From: Saccoglossus kowalevskii
Lineage: Eukaryota > Hemichordata > Enteropneusta > Harrimaniidae
DNA: 42,934 nucleotides
Assembly: GCF_000003605.2 (NCBI RefSeq)
Contig: NW_003125886.1
Coordinates: 609,547-652,480 of the forward strand
Reading direction: 5' to 3'
The notes beneath the pieces were generated by a model. The model ran no database searches and had not been told where the DNA came from. It worked only from the letters and a program-made list of their open reading frames with translations. Positions 33,211 through 42,934 of the stretch are shown one piece after another (within the stretch, counting starts at the first letter, position 1; the number at the start of each line of letters is the position of its first letter). A program made the position numbers and the translations under genes.

Positions 33211-35047
33211 TGTAATTGTTGTTGTTTATTTACATACAGCGTGCATTTTGAAAATGCATATTCGATATGTTCGTTTATTTTTACCTACCGTTTGACTGTA
33301 ATCAGATTAGTTGAAGCAGAGATTTTTCCATGTGGTTGCACATCTTTAAGAAGATGACCTTTGATTAACTTCCGGTCACTCATTTCCGACATCACTCTCA
33401 AATGTATCGTGATCTATTTCATGCTCAGATGTTTTAAATTGAAAAAAGAGAATAGATCCGCTTTTTTAATTCATTCTGATTCCAATTGTTCTTTTCTGTG
33501 TGGCATGGCAAGCTGTCAACTCCCAGCCGGAGCTCATGCTTTTGATTTTCAGGGTCGTAGCGCAAGTATATGTCGACACCCCCTTTGGGTGAATTGTCAA
33601 AATCAAAAACGAAAATACACGTCGCTTACAAAGACATAAACTAATATCTTCAAATACCATCCCAAACGCCAACTGGTCAACCCCTGAATCTAAATATATA
33701 TATATTTATACACGAGATAGAAATAATCCCGCATTGTTTTCGCTCACATAAATGTTTACGTCTATATACATCATACCCTCCTAGAAAGAAACTGATCGGT
33801 CCCTAATCATTGTAGACACCGTGTCATGTTGGTGCATTAGATGCGACTCGCCGCTGTGCTTGTCCCACTAACAAAGGGCACTGAGTCATACCCGGTTGTA
33901 TGCCTTGTAATTCCCCATAGACCATTTCAGAAGCGCATCAAATGGTATTTAATGGTAGATCTTTTAGATGATGTAATTGAATAATTCTTTTAGCTATTTC
34001 CGTATAATATCGACATTTATATGTAATACCTGCCCAGACTTAACGTGTCACGTGCATGATAACGTAATCCAGTTATACAATCTTCAAAATAGGCGTTTCC
34101 TCTTTTTATTCTATCATTGGTTTTGTTATAAAGTAACTTCTCCGTTTCCTGGCAGTAATCTGCATTCGGCATTGCACAGAAGGTCGTTATACTCAGGGAA
34201 AAAGTGGTGTGCTGTACCATATGACACGAGGTTACTAGAGCCACTTAATTAAAAAAATGTGTCTGTTAGTATGCCAGTATGTCAAACCAATTAAGACGTT
34301 GGATCTGGCGATACCGTCTTGTCAATCATTAATTACAATTTAAGTAGGTAAATATTTGTCAAAATCAAACGAATGCAATATATTGTGTTTAAATCGCTAT
34401 ATTGTCCTCAAATTCATTATAGTTCTCAACAGGTCGCTTGATAGTTCACCATTGTGATAATTCTAAACGCGAGGCAGGTAACATTTGACCATGTTAATCA
34501 ATGCCTCCGATCAAACAGGTCAGTATGGCGAGTACAATTCAGTAACATCCCGTTATTCCCAGCAAGTATATAATAAACAGATTTGACAGATTCAACAGTA
34601 TTGTGACAACTCACCAATACAGGATAACACGTGGAATATGTCATGATTCAAATCAATCAATCAATAACAGGTCATAAAAACATACCAATTTGAATACGTA
34701 TATAATTCCGCGTGCCATTATTTCAATCACGTACCGCCATATTTTCGAACAGCACATGTCACAATGCCCTTCAAATGCTCACTTCATTTGCATATCAAAC
34801 ACATTGTCCCGGAGAAATACCGGTAGGATCGTGAAAGATAGTTAGGTTGCAACTTGTATCGCCACAAACATATGCAATTATCTAGTGAACAGAATTATGA
34901 TTAACAGTTCATTCAGCAGGAGAATTAATTCGAATATTTGTCTAATATAGATTAATTCAAAAACAGAATTTATTAATTCAATGAAGGGACAGATTGAGTT
35001 CAATAAATATAACATTTTTTTTTCGACGAGCAAGTACACGAGTGTTT
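33211..35047. other. Intergenic spacer, no gene seen
   Basis: AT-rich, with short unassigned open frames (33361-33639 +, 33977-34252 +). Candidate polyadenylation hexamers ATTAAA (34248-34253) and AATAAA (34572-34577) are the first plus-strand ones I noticed after the receptor. Confidence 0.4.
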
Positions 35048-35078
<31 letters not shown>

Positions 35079-35096
35079 TGTTGTTGTTGTTGTTGT
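35048..35096. repeat. Compound microsatellite (TCG)10(TTG)6
   Basis: Ten TCG units (35048-35077) run straight into six TTG units (35078-35095). The transition is what repeated CpG decay (TCG to TTG) in part of a TCG array would give. It produces the poly-Thr string in a minus-strand open frame (34878-35195), which is not a gene. Confidence 0.95.
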
Positions 35097-36245
35097 AGTC
35101 GTGATCAAAAGTGTATAAGGTAAATAACACTGCAAATAAAGGTTGAAAATATTTCTGTCGACCAGCGGTACTTTTTTAGTAAGTGGACGCGACATTAATT
35201 TCGTTTAAGAAGTCACGGGGATGGGTTATGTGTAATATTAGTAATGGGGTCTAGTTATTACTGTCAATCAAATAATACTTTTTATCCGGTAACATGTCAT
35301 TAGAACAGTCATTTAATAGCGTACATCAGGAAGCAATTAGTTGATACTTTAAATCCGAGGTCAGGTCAATGAAACACATCCACTAGCCTGAGCAGCGTAT
35401 TATTACGGCAATCAATTACGATGTTATATTAATTATTACTATGCTTTATTTACGATGGACAAGGGAATATTGTGAGCAAAATAGACCGCTGCTCACGTGC
35501 GACTATCCATACTCCATATCTAGGAACAGTCTACAATATGACTAATTAGCGTCTTGAAGTTGTTAGCAGTGATTCTGATAATTATGGGGCAATAAATAGA
35601 ATATCAATTGTGTATTGTGTTATTTTTACTTCGCATTATTAATAATCTATTTTTATGTACTATGTTGAAGAGCATGCTTTGAAATGAGAAAAAACGAAAG
35701 TAGGTTAAGTTAGACACGCTATCAAGGCGAGTCAATACGAAACTGATGTTGTTTTGTAGAATTCATGACTCGAACACGCGATCACTTCCAATTCCATGGC
35801 AGATATGTTGTTGTTCCTGCACACACATCTTCCAACATCATAGTGGTTGTTTGTAAGACACTCTTATAAGTGCTTTAACGAAGGAACGTTGGTTGATACT
35901 GGAAACTGTAACGTGTACACTTTCCAGCAAAAATGGAATTCTCTCAGGCTGATCTATAAATCTGACTATATTGTATAAACAAATAATAAAATTATTGCAT
36001 GACCGATTATGTTTTAATGTGTACCCAAATTGTTACGACCAATATTAACATATATATTTTTACCGTTTTTTTCTCTCTCTTTTTCCCTGGAAATTCGAAA
36101 GAAGGATTTTTAAAGAAGTGGTGTAAATCAAATGTGAAGATTACACAGTTCGAAGGAACTTATGGGAACATTTAAAACAAGGTCATTTTCAATAACTAGA
36201 CTGCTGCAAACAATTTCCATCCGAATTTAACTTAAAAATGAGAAG
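35097..36245. other. Intergenic spacer, no gene seen
   Basis: AT-rich sequence; nothing recognisable apart from scattered short frames. Confidence 0.45.
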
Positions 36246-36249
36246 TTGA

Positions 36250-36374
36250 AGCGCGGTGGTCGTCTCGCAGCGCGTGTTCGAATTCCATGTAAATAAACAA
36301 TGTATTTCACACGCGTTGTATACGTCGCTATGAGTCCCATATTGAACAGAACGCGGTGCGACGACCACCGCCTA
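36250..36374. mobile_element. TTAA MITE, copy 5 (best preserved)
   Basis: A 125-bp element. The right flank is TTAA (36375-36378); the left flank is TTGA (36246-36249), a one-base decay of the target duplication. The termini AGCGCGGTGGTCGTCTCGCA and, reverse-complemented, TAGGCGGTGGTCGTCGCACC form a long imperfect TIR. The reverse complement aligns across its full length with copy 2. The internal TGTAAATAAACA (36288-36299) is the family's conserved core. Non-coding. Confidence 0.85.
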
Positions 36375-36378
36375 TTAA

Positions 36379-36660
36379 GGTAAATTAGTACATCGATGGC
36401 GTGCTATCCTGAATTTATATTTCAATGATATTCAAAATAAATATGAAATAAACATATTTCACAACACTGGTCGGCACATATGTAATAAGATTTTTGACAG
36501 TTTGTTTTTCATGAAAACGTTTTTTTGTTGTTTTGTTTCGCGATGGGGGGAGGGTCTTTAAATAGTCGGATAAATTGATGTTGCTGGTTGCTGTTGTCGT
36601 GGACAAGTGAATTGCTTGTCGTTTGCTTGTCTCGGAGTTTTACATTTAGATTCAGGTTTA
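36379..36660. other. Intergenic spacer, no gene seen
   Basis: Includes a G-rich patch (GATGGGGGGAGGG near 36542) and a 63-codon minus-strand open frame (36415-36606) without a domain. Confidence 0.4.
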
Positions 36661-36687
36661 TATTCACCTTACCCAGGTAAGGCCACT

Positions 36688-36825
36688 ATGACCAATCGAA
36701 TAACACGATGCATCTAGCGGCTGGTCGACATAATTTTACCTTGCAGTTGACGTCACTTCAAAATGACCAATCAGACAGGAAATTGATTAATTGTAGCTTT
36801 TCAGTTGACCAATATACTTTATTGG
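36688..36825. promoter_or_regulatory. CCAAT/CRE motif cluster
   Basis: Three CCAAT boxes (36692-36696, 36767-36771, 36809-36813), each preceded by TGA as TGACCAAT, plus an inverted ATTGG (36821-36825). A perfect cAMP-response palindrome TGACGTCA lies at 36748-36755, 12 bp before the second CCAAT. The repeated 8-mer TGACCAAT could also be a relic of short tandem duplication. No gene start is evident nearby. Confidence 0.3.
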
Positions 36826-36886
36826 AAAATGACCGCCAAGATCTCGTTAAGAGACTTCATGCTCAGAAGCAGGTCGCATGTGGTTA

Positions 36887-37067
36887 GTATAAACCATACA
36901 TTCGAATTCACGTGGAGACTGTAAACCACACACTTGTATTTATATGCAGATTACAAACTGCCACACTTGTATTCATGTGGAGATTGTAACCATACATTTG
37001 ATTTTTTACGTGTTTATAAAGCAGTAAGCTTGTACTCACGCGGAAATAGTAAATCTTACAATTCATA
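36887..37067. repeat. Degenerate 33-bp minisatellite, about 5.5 units
   Basis: Successive units begin near 36887, 36921, 36953, 36986, 37018 and 37051 (lengths 34, 32, 33, 32, 33, then partial). The shared plan is GTAAACCAYACACTTGTATT followed by CAYGTGGAGATT. Units differ by substitutions and 1-2 bp indels, so the array is old. Confidence 0.75.
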
Positions 37068-37735
37068 CAAAAGGTTTTTCTAAATTTACTAGCAACACTT
37101 TGAAATTAGAAAATAGTGCCAGAGCTATTCCTAAACTAGTATAGTGGGTTTGAACCTCTACTTCAAACATAAAAAAAATTAGCATCTGTATGTGTATATT
37201 CGGTTGTGGTGGTGCAAATTGAGATATCACGCGATATGAATCTAGTTATTATTAGGATAATATCACAGCGTGCAATATTTAAATATTAACACATGTTTGT
37301 GAGAGTAATATCACGATTTGTTGCCTACCCAAGGAATGGTAGTCATAGCCATAATATTGAAGTGTTATTTATTTTATCACTGTGGCATCGAACAAACATC
37401 TACTATACACAGTCACATCTACTACACCCACACTCCCACAAAATAATAACATATATTTGAAGTATGCAATATTTTATTTTATCTATTATAACAATTGACA
37501 CATTATTCAATAGCATACATACATTTTTTGTTGAAAAAACTACAAAATACAAACAGTAAATGTTACTTTCAGCAGTGTGAATCACTCAATTTATCGAGTA
37601 TAAATTATTGAAATGAATTGAGAAATTCTTAAACGCAAGTTATTTCACCACTCGCCAGATAAAAATATGCTGTGGAAAAGACTGCAATGAGTTTCTCACA
37701 AACGTACCACACCTATTCACAAGTCACTCAGCTTT
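37068..37735. other. Intergenic spacer, no gene seen
   Basis: AT-rich; short minus-strand frame 37403-37585 without a domain. Nothing else recognisable. Confidence 0.4.
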
Positions 37736-38110
37736 AGAGCGTTCTCGACGACCCTCGGCGTGGCACGCGTAAAAAATGCGCACGGCGTAGAACGCGTCGC
37801 ATCGATCCCGGTTGTGTCGTTTCAGTTACGGCTTCGCCGTACATTTTTGCTTCATATAATGAATACCCCAGACATCAAAACGAAGTATCTAACTTTATTT
37901 ATTATTATTTATATTATTATTCTGGCACGTTCGCTGTCTATTTTGGATGGCTATAAAGTTCCCTACAAATCTTGAAAGCAACCCCGAAAGCAACAGCGAC
38001 CAGGACAGCACCAGTGTAGCGAACGACAATTTGTTATGCGCAGTATAGTTGCGCAGTAGTTTCAGTGACGTCATCTATGTGACCGAGTCTCAACCAATCA
38101 CTGCATGCGT
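37736..38110. promoter_or_regulatory. CpG-rich island-like patch with CRE and CCAAT
   Basis: A short GC- and CpG-rich block (37736-37830, many CG dinucleotides in AT-rich surroundings) is followed by a hairpin (TACGGCTTCGCCGTA near 37830-37844), two TGCGCAGTA repeats (38037-38059), a perfect CRE TGACGTCA (38066-38073) and CCAAT (38094-38098). It has the look of an invertebrate promoter. A 71-codon frame across 37760-37975 (+) has no domain and no gene is recognised. It could instead be an eroded GC-rich transposon, since the GACGACC string resembles the TTAA-MITE ends. Confidence 0.25.
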
Positions 38111-38675
38111 AACAGCAGTGAGATGTGATAAACCCCGTTATGTTCATGTAAAATAAACGTAGTTCTAAGAGTAATAGTGAGGGAAGCCAATATTTGTCGA
38201 GATATTAGTCCGAATCCTATAAATGTCACATGACCTACGGAAAAAAGTGCAAATTTACAACTGTAAACACACGTCAACTGGTTTAATTTCCTTCATGGGA
38301 AACTCTTCTATACTCGACAATCTCACTGTTTGTCTAGTCGATTTTATCTTTAAAATAAATGAACAGGATGAATTGTTGGAGTGAACATCGATACAGTCCT
38401 GGATCGTATTTTAATGACTAATTACCTACCTGCTATATGCAAACTAAATTAAGAAAATGTACTAAAATATGTGTTGTTTGTTTGCGCAGATAATCACCGA
38501 GCGTGTACGTCACCAAAAACCAAGCAATTGCATGCGCGTCTCGCACACGCGCAGAATAGTGTGTGACATGCACAAACGTGAATGGCACGAGTGAGTGAGT
38601 GAGTTTAACTTAATTCGATTTAATTAAACTGTAAATAATTTTTTTATATATATAGATTGCAATTCAATTGAGATT
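38111..38675. other. Intergenic spacer, no gene seen
   Basis: AT-rich with a small GAGT tetranucleotide run (38590-38602). No gene or RNA is recognised. Confidence 0.4.
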
Positions 38676-38695
38676 AATTTAACTTAAGTTAAATT
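38676..38695. repeat. Perfect 20-bp AT-rich palindrome
   Basis: Centred on CTTAAG, self-complementary over 20 bp. A related near-palindrome (TTAACTTAATTCGATTTAAT) lies about 70 bp upstream, so the two may be arms of a decayed inverted repeat across 38604-38695. Confidence 0.6.
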
Positions 38696-38698
38696 GGT

Positions 38699-38740
38699 TG
38701 CGTGTGTGTGTGTATGCGTGTGTATGTGTATGTGAATGAG
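38699..38740. repeat. Imperfect (TG)n microsatellite
   Basis: GTGTGTGTGTGTATGCGTGT with further TG/TATG variants, immediately after the palindrome. Confidence 0.8.
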
Positions 38741-41111
38741 TGCAAATAATTGTCACGGTTTGTATTATGTTGATGCGAATCAATATATGTGTTTACATTG
38801 AACAAACCACGATAAGGAATTATTTTTGATTAATGAATAACTAAGTCAAAAAGGAATTACTATTATAGAATAAACAAGCGGGAATTATCAGGTACCATCT
38901 ATTTAATGTATTATTTTTTTGTTCGCATCTTGTTAGTTTTACCCCGCCCACATTCAATTTGTCACCTGGATGCTCTATTTCTTATTGCTTCGCCCTTTTT
39001 CTGCGTGAGTGTGAATATATGTGCGTTAAAGTTCTATGTGTATATACGACTCAATCTCTATATAAACCAATTCCTTGTTTGTACAATGAGAACGTTAATT
39101 GGATATATTTCAGTCCATGTAAGCGCCAACCTTGTTCCGTTAAACAGAATACGTTGCCACTTCCACTGTGGCCCTACCGTGAAACAGGCGATTTAACACT
39201 GGGTAGCATAAAATATAAAATGGTTACACTGTTTATATAGAAATAACAATCACATGCACTCAATTGAAATCCATTCACGTATGCAATTGAAGTGGAAGAA
39301 CGTACGAGAGCGAAACACTATACGATATATTCAAACAGAAAACAATGGCTGTTCAAACAAATCAGTGATAGATACTTGCACCTACGGCATATGGTCGAAG
39401 CAATATAATAAACAAATAAGTGACGGTTGTACACCTAGCGGAGCAATGTTTGTCAATATTTAATGTCTGTCGGTGAACAACACTTTTATAGTATCGTTCT
39501 ACTCATTATCTTTTCGTTATACCAACGCTTTATTTGAACTCGCTTTGAATGACATACACTGGAAGCAATGTACACGGCTAATTAACCCCAAGAAACATGG
39601 TAGATGTAGCATGTTCAGTTTCAGTGATCGTATTTCTTGCCACATGTAGCTTGTATGAACAAGGAGAGTGGGAGAGGGGTAATCCAATTCTGTGTTTACT
39701 GCATATTTTAAAGTGAGCAGATGTGAGCATGGATCAATGTTAGACAATTCGTTAAACGACGGTGGTGAACAAACAAATGCATTATACACGCGTTTAGTTG
39801 TATAACGTACACGTCACATTATGCAACGACTGTGTCGTATTGACTGGGAGGAGAGTGAGGGGGGAGGAGAGAAGGAAACAGTTCCGAAACAGTATATTTT
39901 CATAATATTATGACTCAATAAAAATTGCTGACAACGCTTTGTGTTGTGCCCAGGTACATATCGGAAGCTGATTTCGATCCGTCGGTAAGGCCCAACGGAA
40001 CCCCGCACAATTGGTTCTTACATATTAAAAATAAATCAGCACGCCACATATATATTGAAGCAGAGAACTGATTAGTAGCGTGTACATTCTCGTCGCTCGG
40101 GGAATTGTCAGTTTCGATAAAAGTAGTCTTCAGGATATTAACATTTAAAAAAAAAATGTGACGCCATCTTCGACGCTGTATCATCGTAATACATTTGGCA
40201 TCTGCGTGATTGTACACAATATGTTTCAACTAAACTAGTCAGTGGCATCATACTGAACACAGCAGTATATCTTAATAAACCATTCACATTCGGTTCGTTT
40301 CGTTTAAGTTCATACAAATAAATAAACTGCCACTATTTATACATATTATATATATTCGCTCTATTGTTGATGGTAACGGAGGTATACGGCAATCGCAGTC
40401 AATCGCGTGCCCGTTTCAAAGAAACAGTGTTATAATGGACCATAATAACGACTGAACTGCCGTTTCACTGACAGTTTCACTCTACTTCTCGTTGACGGCA
40501 ATTCGCCGTCCCCAGAATCTAATTTGTTTTATATGTCGACAATACAGATGATGATAACGAGGGTGACAGGGACACTGTGTTGAAGAGGCAACGCGAACAA
40601 TGCGCGCTGGCATCGATAATATTAATTATACATAATGCACGTTTTAATATATTTTCAAATTAAGTTTTTTATTTTCAATATTTTCGTTTTCTGGATTATT
40701 TCTAGTCCCAATACAAGCAGCTGCCGTATATTCGCCAATCAGAATGACATATCAGTAATCTAAATCAAGCGATTGATTTGGTTCGATTCGCCATTATTCA
40801 ACGGCTAAACGACCACGGATGTTCCCGGCATGGCCTGAGCTTACATTCGGGAATTTTTTCGAAACAAACAACAACGTCGGCGGCATTTTGAACATATATA
40901 ATCAGGCTATAATCCATGGTAACACACTGTCTACGAAACGAAACCACAATGACGTTGAAAGCTAATGCCGATGAGCGTCACGGTCCGCACTAATTCACGA
41001 ATCTCTGTTAATCAATACCAAAATACCATACACAAACCAGGGTCATATATTCGCTTCCTATGTAACCCTCGCCGCCTAATTGATTCCAATCTACTTGTTT
41101 GTTGGGGAAAC
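38741..41111. other. Intergenic spacer, no gene seen
   Basis: About 2.4 kb, AT-rich. Several open frames of 64-104 codons overlap on both strands (38906-39196 +, 39517-39789 -, 39915-40229 -). None has a recognisable domain, and the overlap on opposite strands argues against coding. Confidence 0.45.
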
Positions 41112-41115
41112 GTAA

Positions 41116-41227
41116 ACTGCGGTGGTCGTCGCGCTCGACATGGCCCATGCGATTTTATACAACGCTTGTAAAATACATTGTTTGTTTACACTAGATTTGA
41201 AGCATGCAGCACGGCGATCGCCGCACT
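41116..41227. mobile_element. TTAA MITE, copy 6
   Basis: A 112-bp element with GTAA (41112-41115, decayed) and TTAA (41228-41231) at its ends. The left terminus ACTGCGGTGGTCGTCGCGCT and the reverse-complemented right terminus AGTGCGGCGATCGCCGTGCT are imperfect inverted repeats. The core TACATTGTTTGTTTACA (41174-41190) matches copies 1 and 5. The open frames crossing it (41122-41385 + and 41091-41273 -) are accidental. Confidence 0.8.
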
Positions 41228-41231
41228 TTAA

Positions 41232-42934
41232 CATAATTGCTGACTCCCCCGTGGGACTCTGCTTGCGGGTCAACGATTATGGAATGCGTATGATTTCAAA
41301 CCACGCAATTGGTACTTATATAAACAAACCTTTTGTGCATTTGAATGGCACAGTATGCAATTTCTTTACTTATGTGGATAACTAACTGTTTAGTGCTAAC
41401 CACTCATCCTTTCTCACCAAGCCCATTATGTTTATATTAAAACGATAGCATACTGCTGTGGAAACGAGGGTTGTGGTAATTTATTTTCTTCACTTAAATG
41501 GTGTTAATGCACATTATTGGTTGTGAGGCTTAGAACCTGGATTTTCGCAATAATCTAATTTTTTTTTCAATTATTAAAATGGTGATAAGTGTAAATCTCT
41601 TAAAGGCAATTGTTATTAGTTATTGACCGACATTGTTGCGATATGTCGTACAATATATGTATGAAAAGTGTAGATTTTGGTATCTTCGTGGTTTGCGGCA
41701 CTTCAATGAAGACCAACATCGTTTATCAGCAAACTACCTTTTATATCGTCTGACCGAGTTTCGTATATTACTCGACGTCATTATATCGTGTGCGACTGTG
41801 GAATAAATCCGATTTAAATTACAAATGAAATTATGTTAAAATAGGCCTTGATGTTAAAAATTATATCCATATTTATAAGTCGAAGCATGTCAATAATAAC
41901 TGGTACCGGTGTCGAGTATGGTATATGCACTTGTGGTAGTTGGGTCATGTTTTGAAATGTTATAATTGGGTTTCTTCTTCAATCAGTAGCAAAAACTTGA
42001 ATTCCGCTTCGAAACTCTGCGAAGCAACATCTCAAATGTAGGGTTAGACACCGTATCGAAAACCGAGTTTTTAAACACCGTGTACCCGACGACAGTGTGC
42101 GCATACAGCAGTATACGTGCGTCTCGTGCTCACATTTGTGTTGACTATTTAGGAATGATTCGCATCCAATAAAAACACGGCTAGTCCCAGCACGTTTTCA
42201 TGCATAGGAATGTGAGACCCAATAACAATTATCATAGCATATCATGTGATCACGCCATGGTCGGTGTGTGCAGCGCAACGTATTAGCTCTCTGCTCAACG
42301 CGCGACACATCGACAATTTAATTCGTTATTCATAAAATATAGTCTTATTTTTTTCAAAATGGTGAAAGCTAGTTAATACTGAAGTATTTTCAATTTAACG
42401 TTCTGCATAATTTAACAGAAACAAAATAAATACATAGTAGCTGACGAGTGATATTTATAATGCATAGCGGTCTCGTGAGATTGAACACTTCCGGTTTATA
42501 AACCCCAATTTTCAATGTCGTTATTTTAATCGTACGTCACTTCGCTTGTATTGTGACAAGGATATTACTATCAGTAACTGTTGTGTTCTGCATTGACCAA
42601 AATGCATATAAAACAACATTGTAATATCAGTCGTTCAAATGTTTTACGTACATTGAAAATCAGGCAGCATACAATGATTGTACGTTGTCTGAATCGATAT
42701 AATATTTCAAAGCGGCGTTTCATTGTGCCGATAGTGAATGTTTGGATCTTCACGCGCGAGTAGTTGCAAGTGGTATGCTCATGATCCCAAACGGTCTTTG
42801 ATCTAAGACCAACCAAGCGACTGATTTCTCGCACGTGAAAACCATTGTCTGTTCATAGATATTGTTACAAAATTGCATTTTTCATTTTTGGTTGCCCAGT
42901 TAATATTCAGAACATATTCACTGATAAGCTAACC
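41232..42934. other. Intergenic spacer to window end, no gene seen
   Basis: AT-rich, with no recognisable gene, RNA or mobile-element end. Overlapping opposite-strand frames at 42571-42834 (-) and 42581-42763 (+) are mutual shadows and unassigned. Confidence 0.45.

Noticed and set aside
34878-35195. 105-codon minus-strand frame with a poly-Thr run
   Set aside because: The poly-Thr is the TCG/TTG microsatellite read on the other strand; the rest has no domain.
37736-37830. Seventh copy of the TTAA MITE (GACGACCCTCGGCGTGG)
   Set aside because: Only a short block resembles the family; interior blocks and TTAA flanks are missing, so it was treated as a CpG-rich patch instead.
1-42934. Search for CRISPR arrays, bacterial defence genes, rRNA, tRNA or LTR/retroviral proteins
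   Set aside because: None seen: no regularly spaced direct repeats with unique spacers, no recognisable tRNA cloverleaf, no gag/pol-like frames.

Overview
The window looks like intergenic DNA from an animal nuclear genome, most likely a marine invertebrate. It is AT-rich (roughly two thirds A+T by eye) and very gene-poor. It carries microsatellites, short inverted-repeat transposons, an assembly gap inside a (TA)n tract, and a metazoan-type class A GPCR. No operon structure, prokaryotic-style gene packing, rRNA, tRNA or CRISPR was seen. I cannot place it to phylum. The receptor's 5-HT4/octopamine-beta/D1-like sequence fits many bilaterians, including lophotrochozoans, hemichordates and amphioxus.

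The only gene I can defend is an intronless biogenic-amine-like GPCR of 376 residues at 31828-32958 (+). It has every aminergic landmark: Asp in TM3, three serines in TM5, CWLPFF in TM6, a CxxC in ECL3, and NPxxY in TM7. Its start is fixed by an in-frame TGA four codons upstream. That TGA ends a two-codon upstream ORF (ATG-CAC-TGA).

The rest is mobile-element debris and spacer. (a) A family of about 105-140 bp TTAA-flanked MITEs has six copies, at 468-605, 769-887, 2547-2632 (partial), 33101-33206, 36250-36374 and 41116-41227. (b) A 218-bp palindromic element at 2323-2540 has arms built of periodic GAGTTA units with the same 14-14-16 spacing on both sides. It abuts one of the TTAA elements. 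(c) A 149-bp hAT-type MITE at 29003-29151 has a perfect 8-bp target-site duplication. (d) A probable LINE 3' end lies on the minus strand at 23065-23375. (e) A heavily decayed coding relic at about 8900-10130 may be an old THAP/P-element-like transposase. (f) There are satellites and microsatellites, including a degenerate 33-bp minisatellite at 36887-37067 and a (TCG)10(TTG)6 compound tract.

Region by region: 1-2640 is dense in MITEs. 2640-8900 is featureless spacer. 8900-10130 is the decayed coding relic. 10130-23065 is spacer with microsatellites and the 202-N gap. 23065-23375 is the LINE end. 23375-29000 is spacer. 29003-30214 holds the hAT MITE and a short direct repeat. 31000-33000 is the GPCR locus. 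33100-42934 is spacer with three more MITEs, the minisatellite and two clusters of CRE/CCAAT motifs that may mark an unannotated promoter. No multi-gene system is visible. The most novel material is the MITE families and the regulatory-like motifs they carry. Similarity statements are from memory of family features; no database search was possible.
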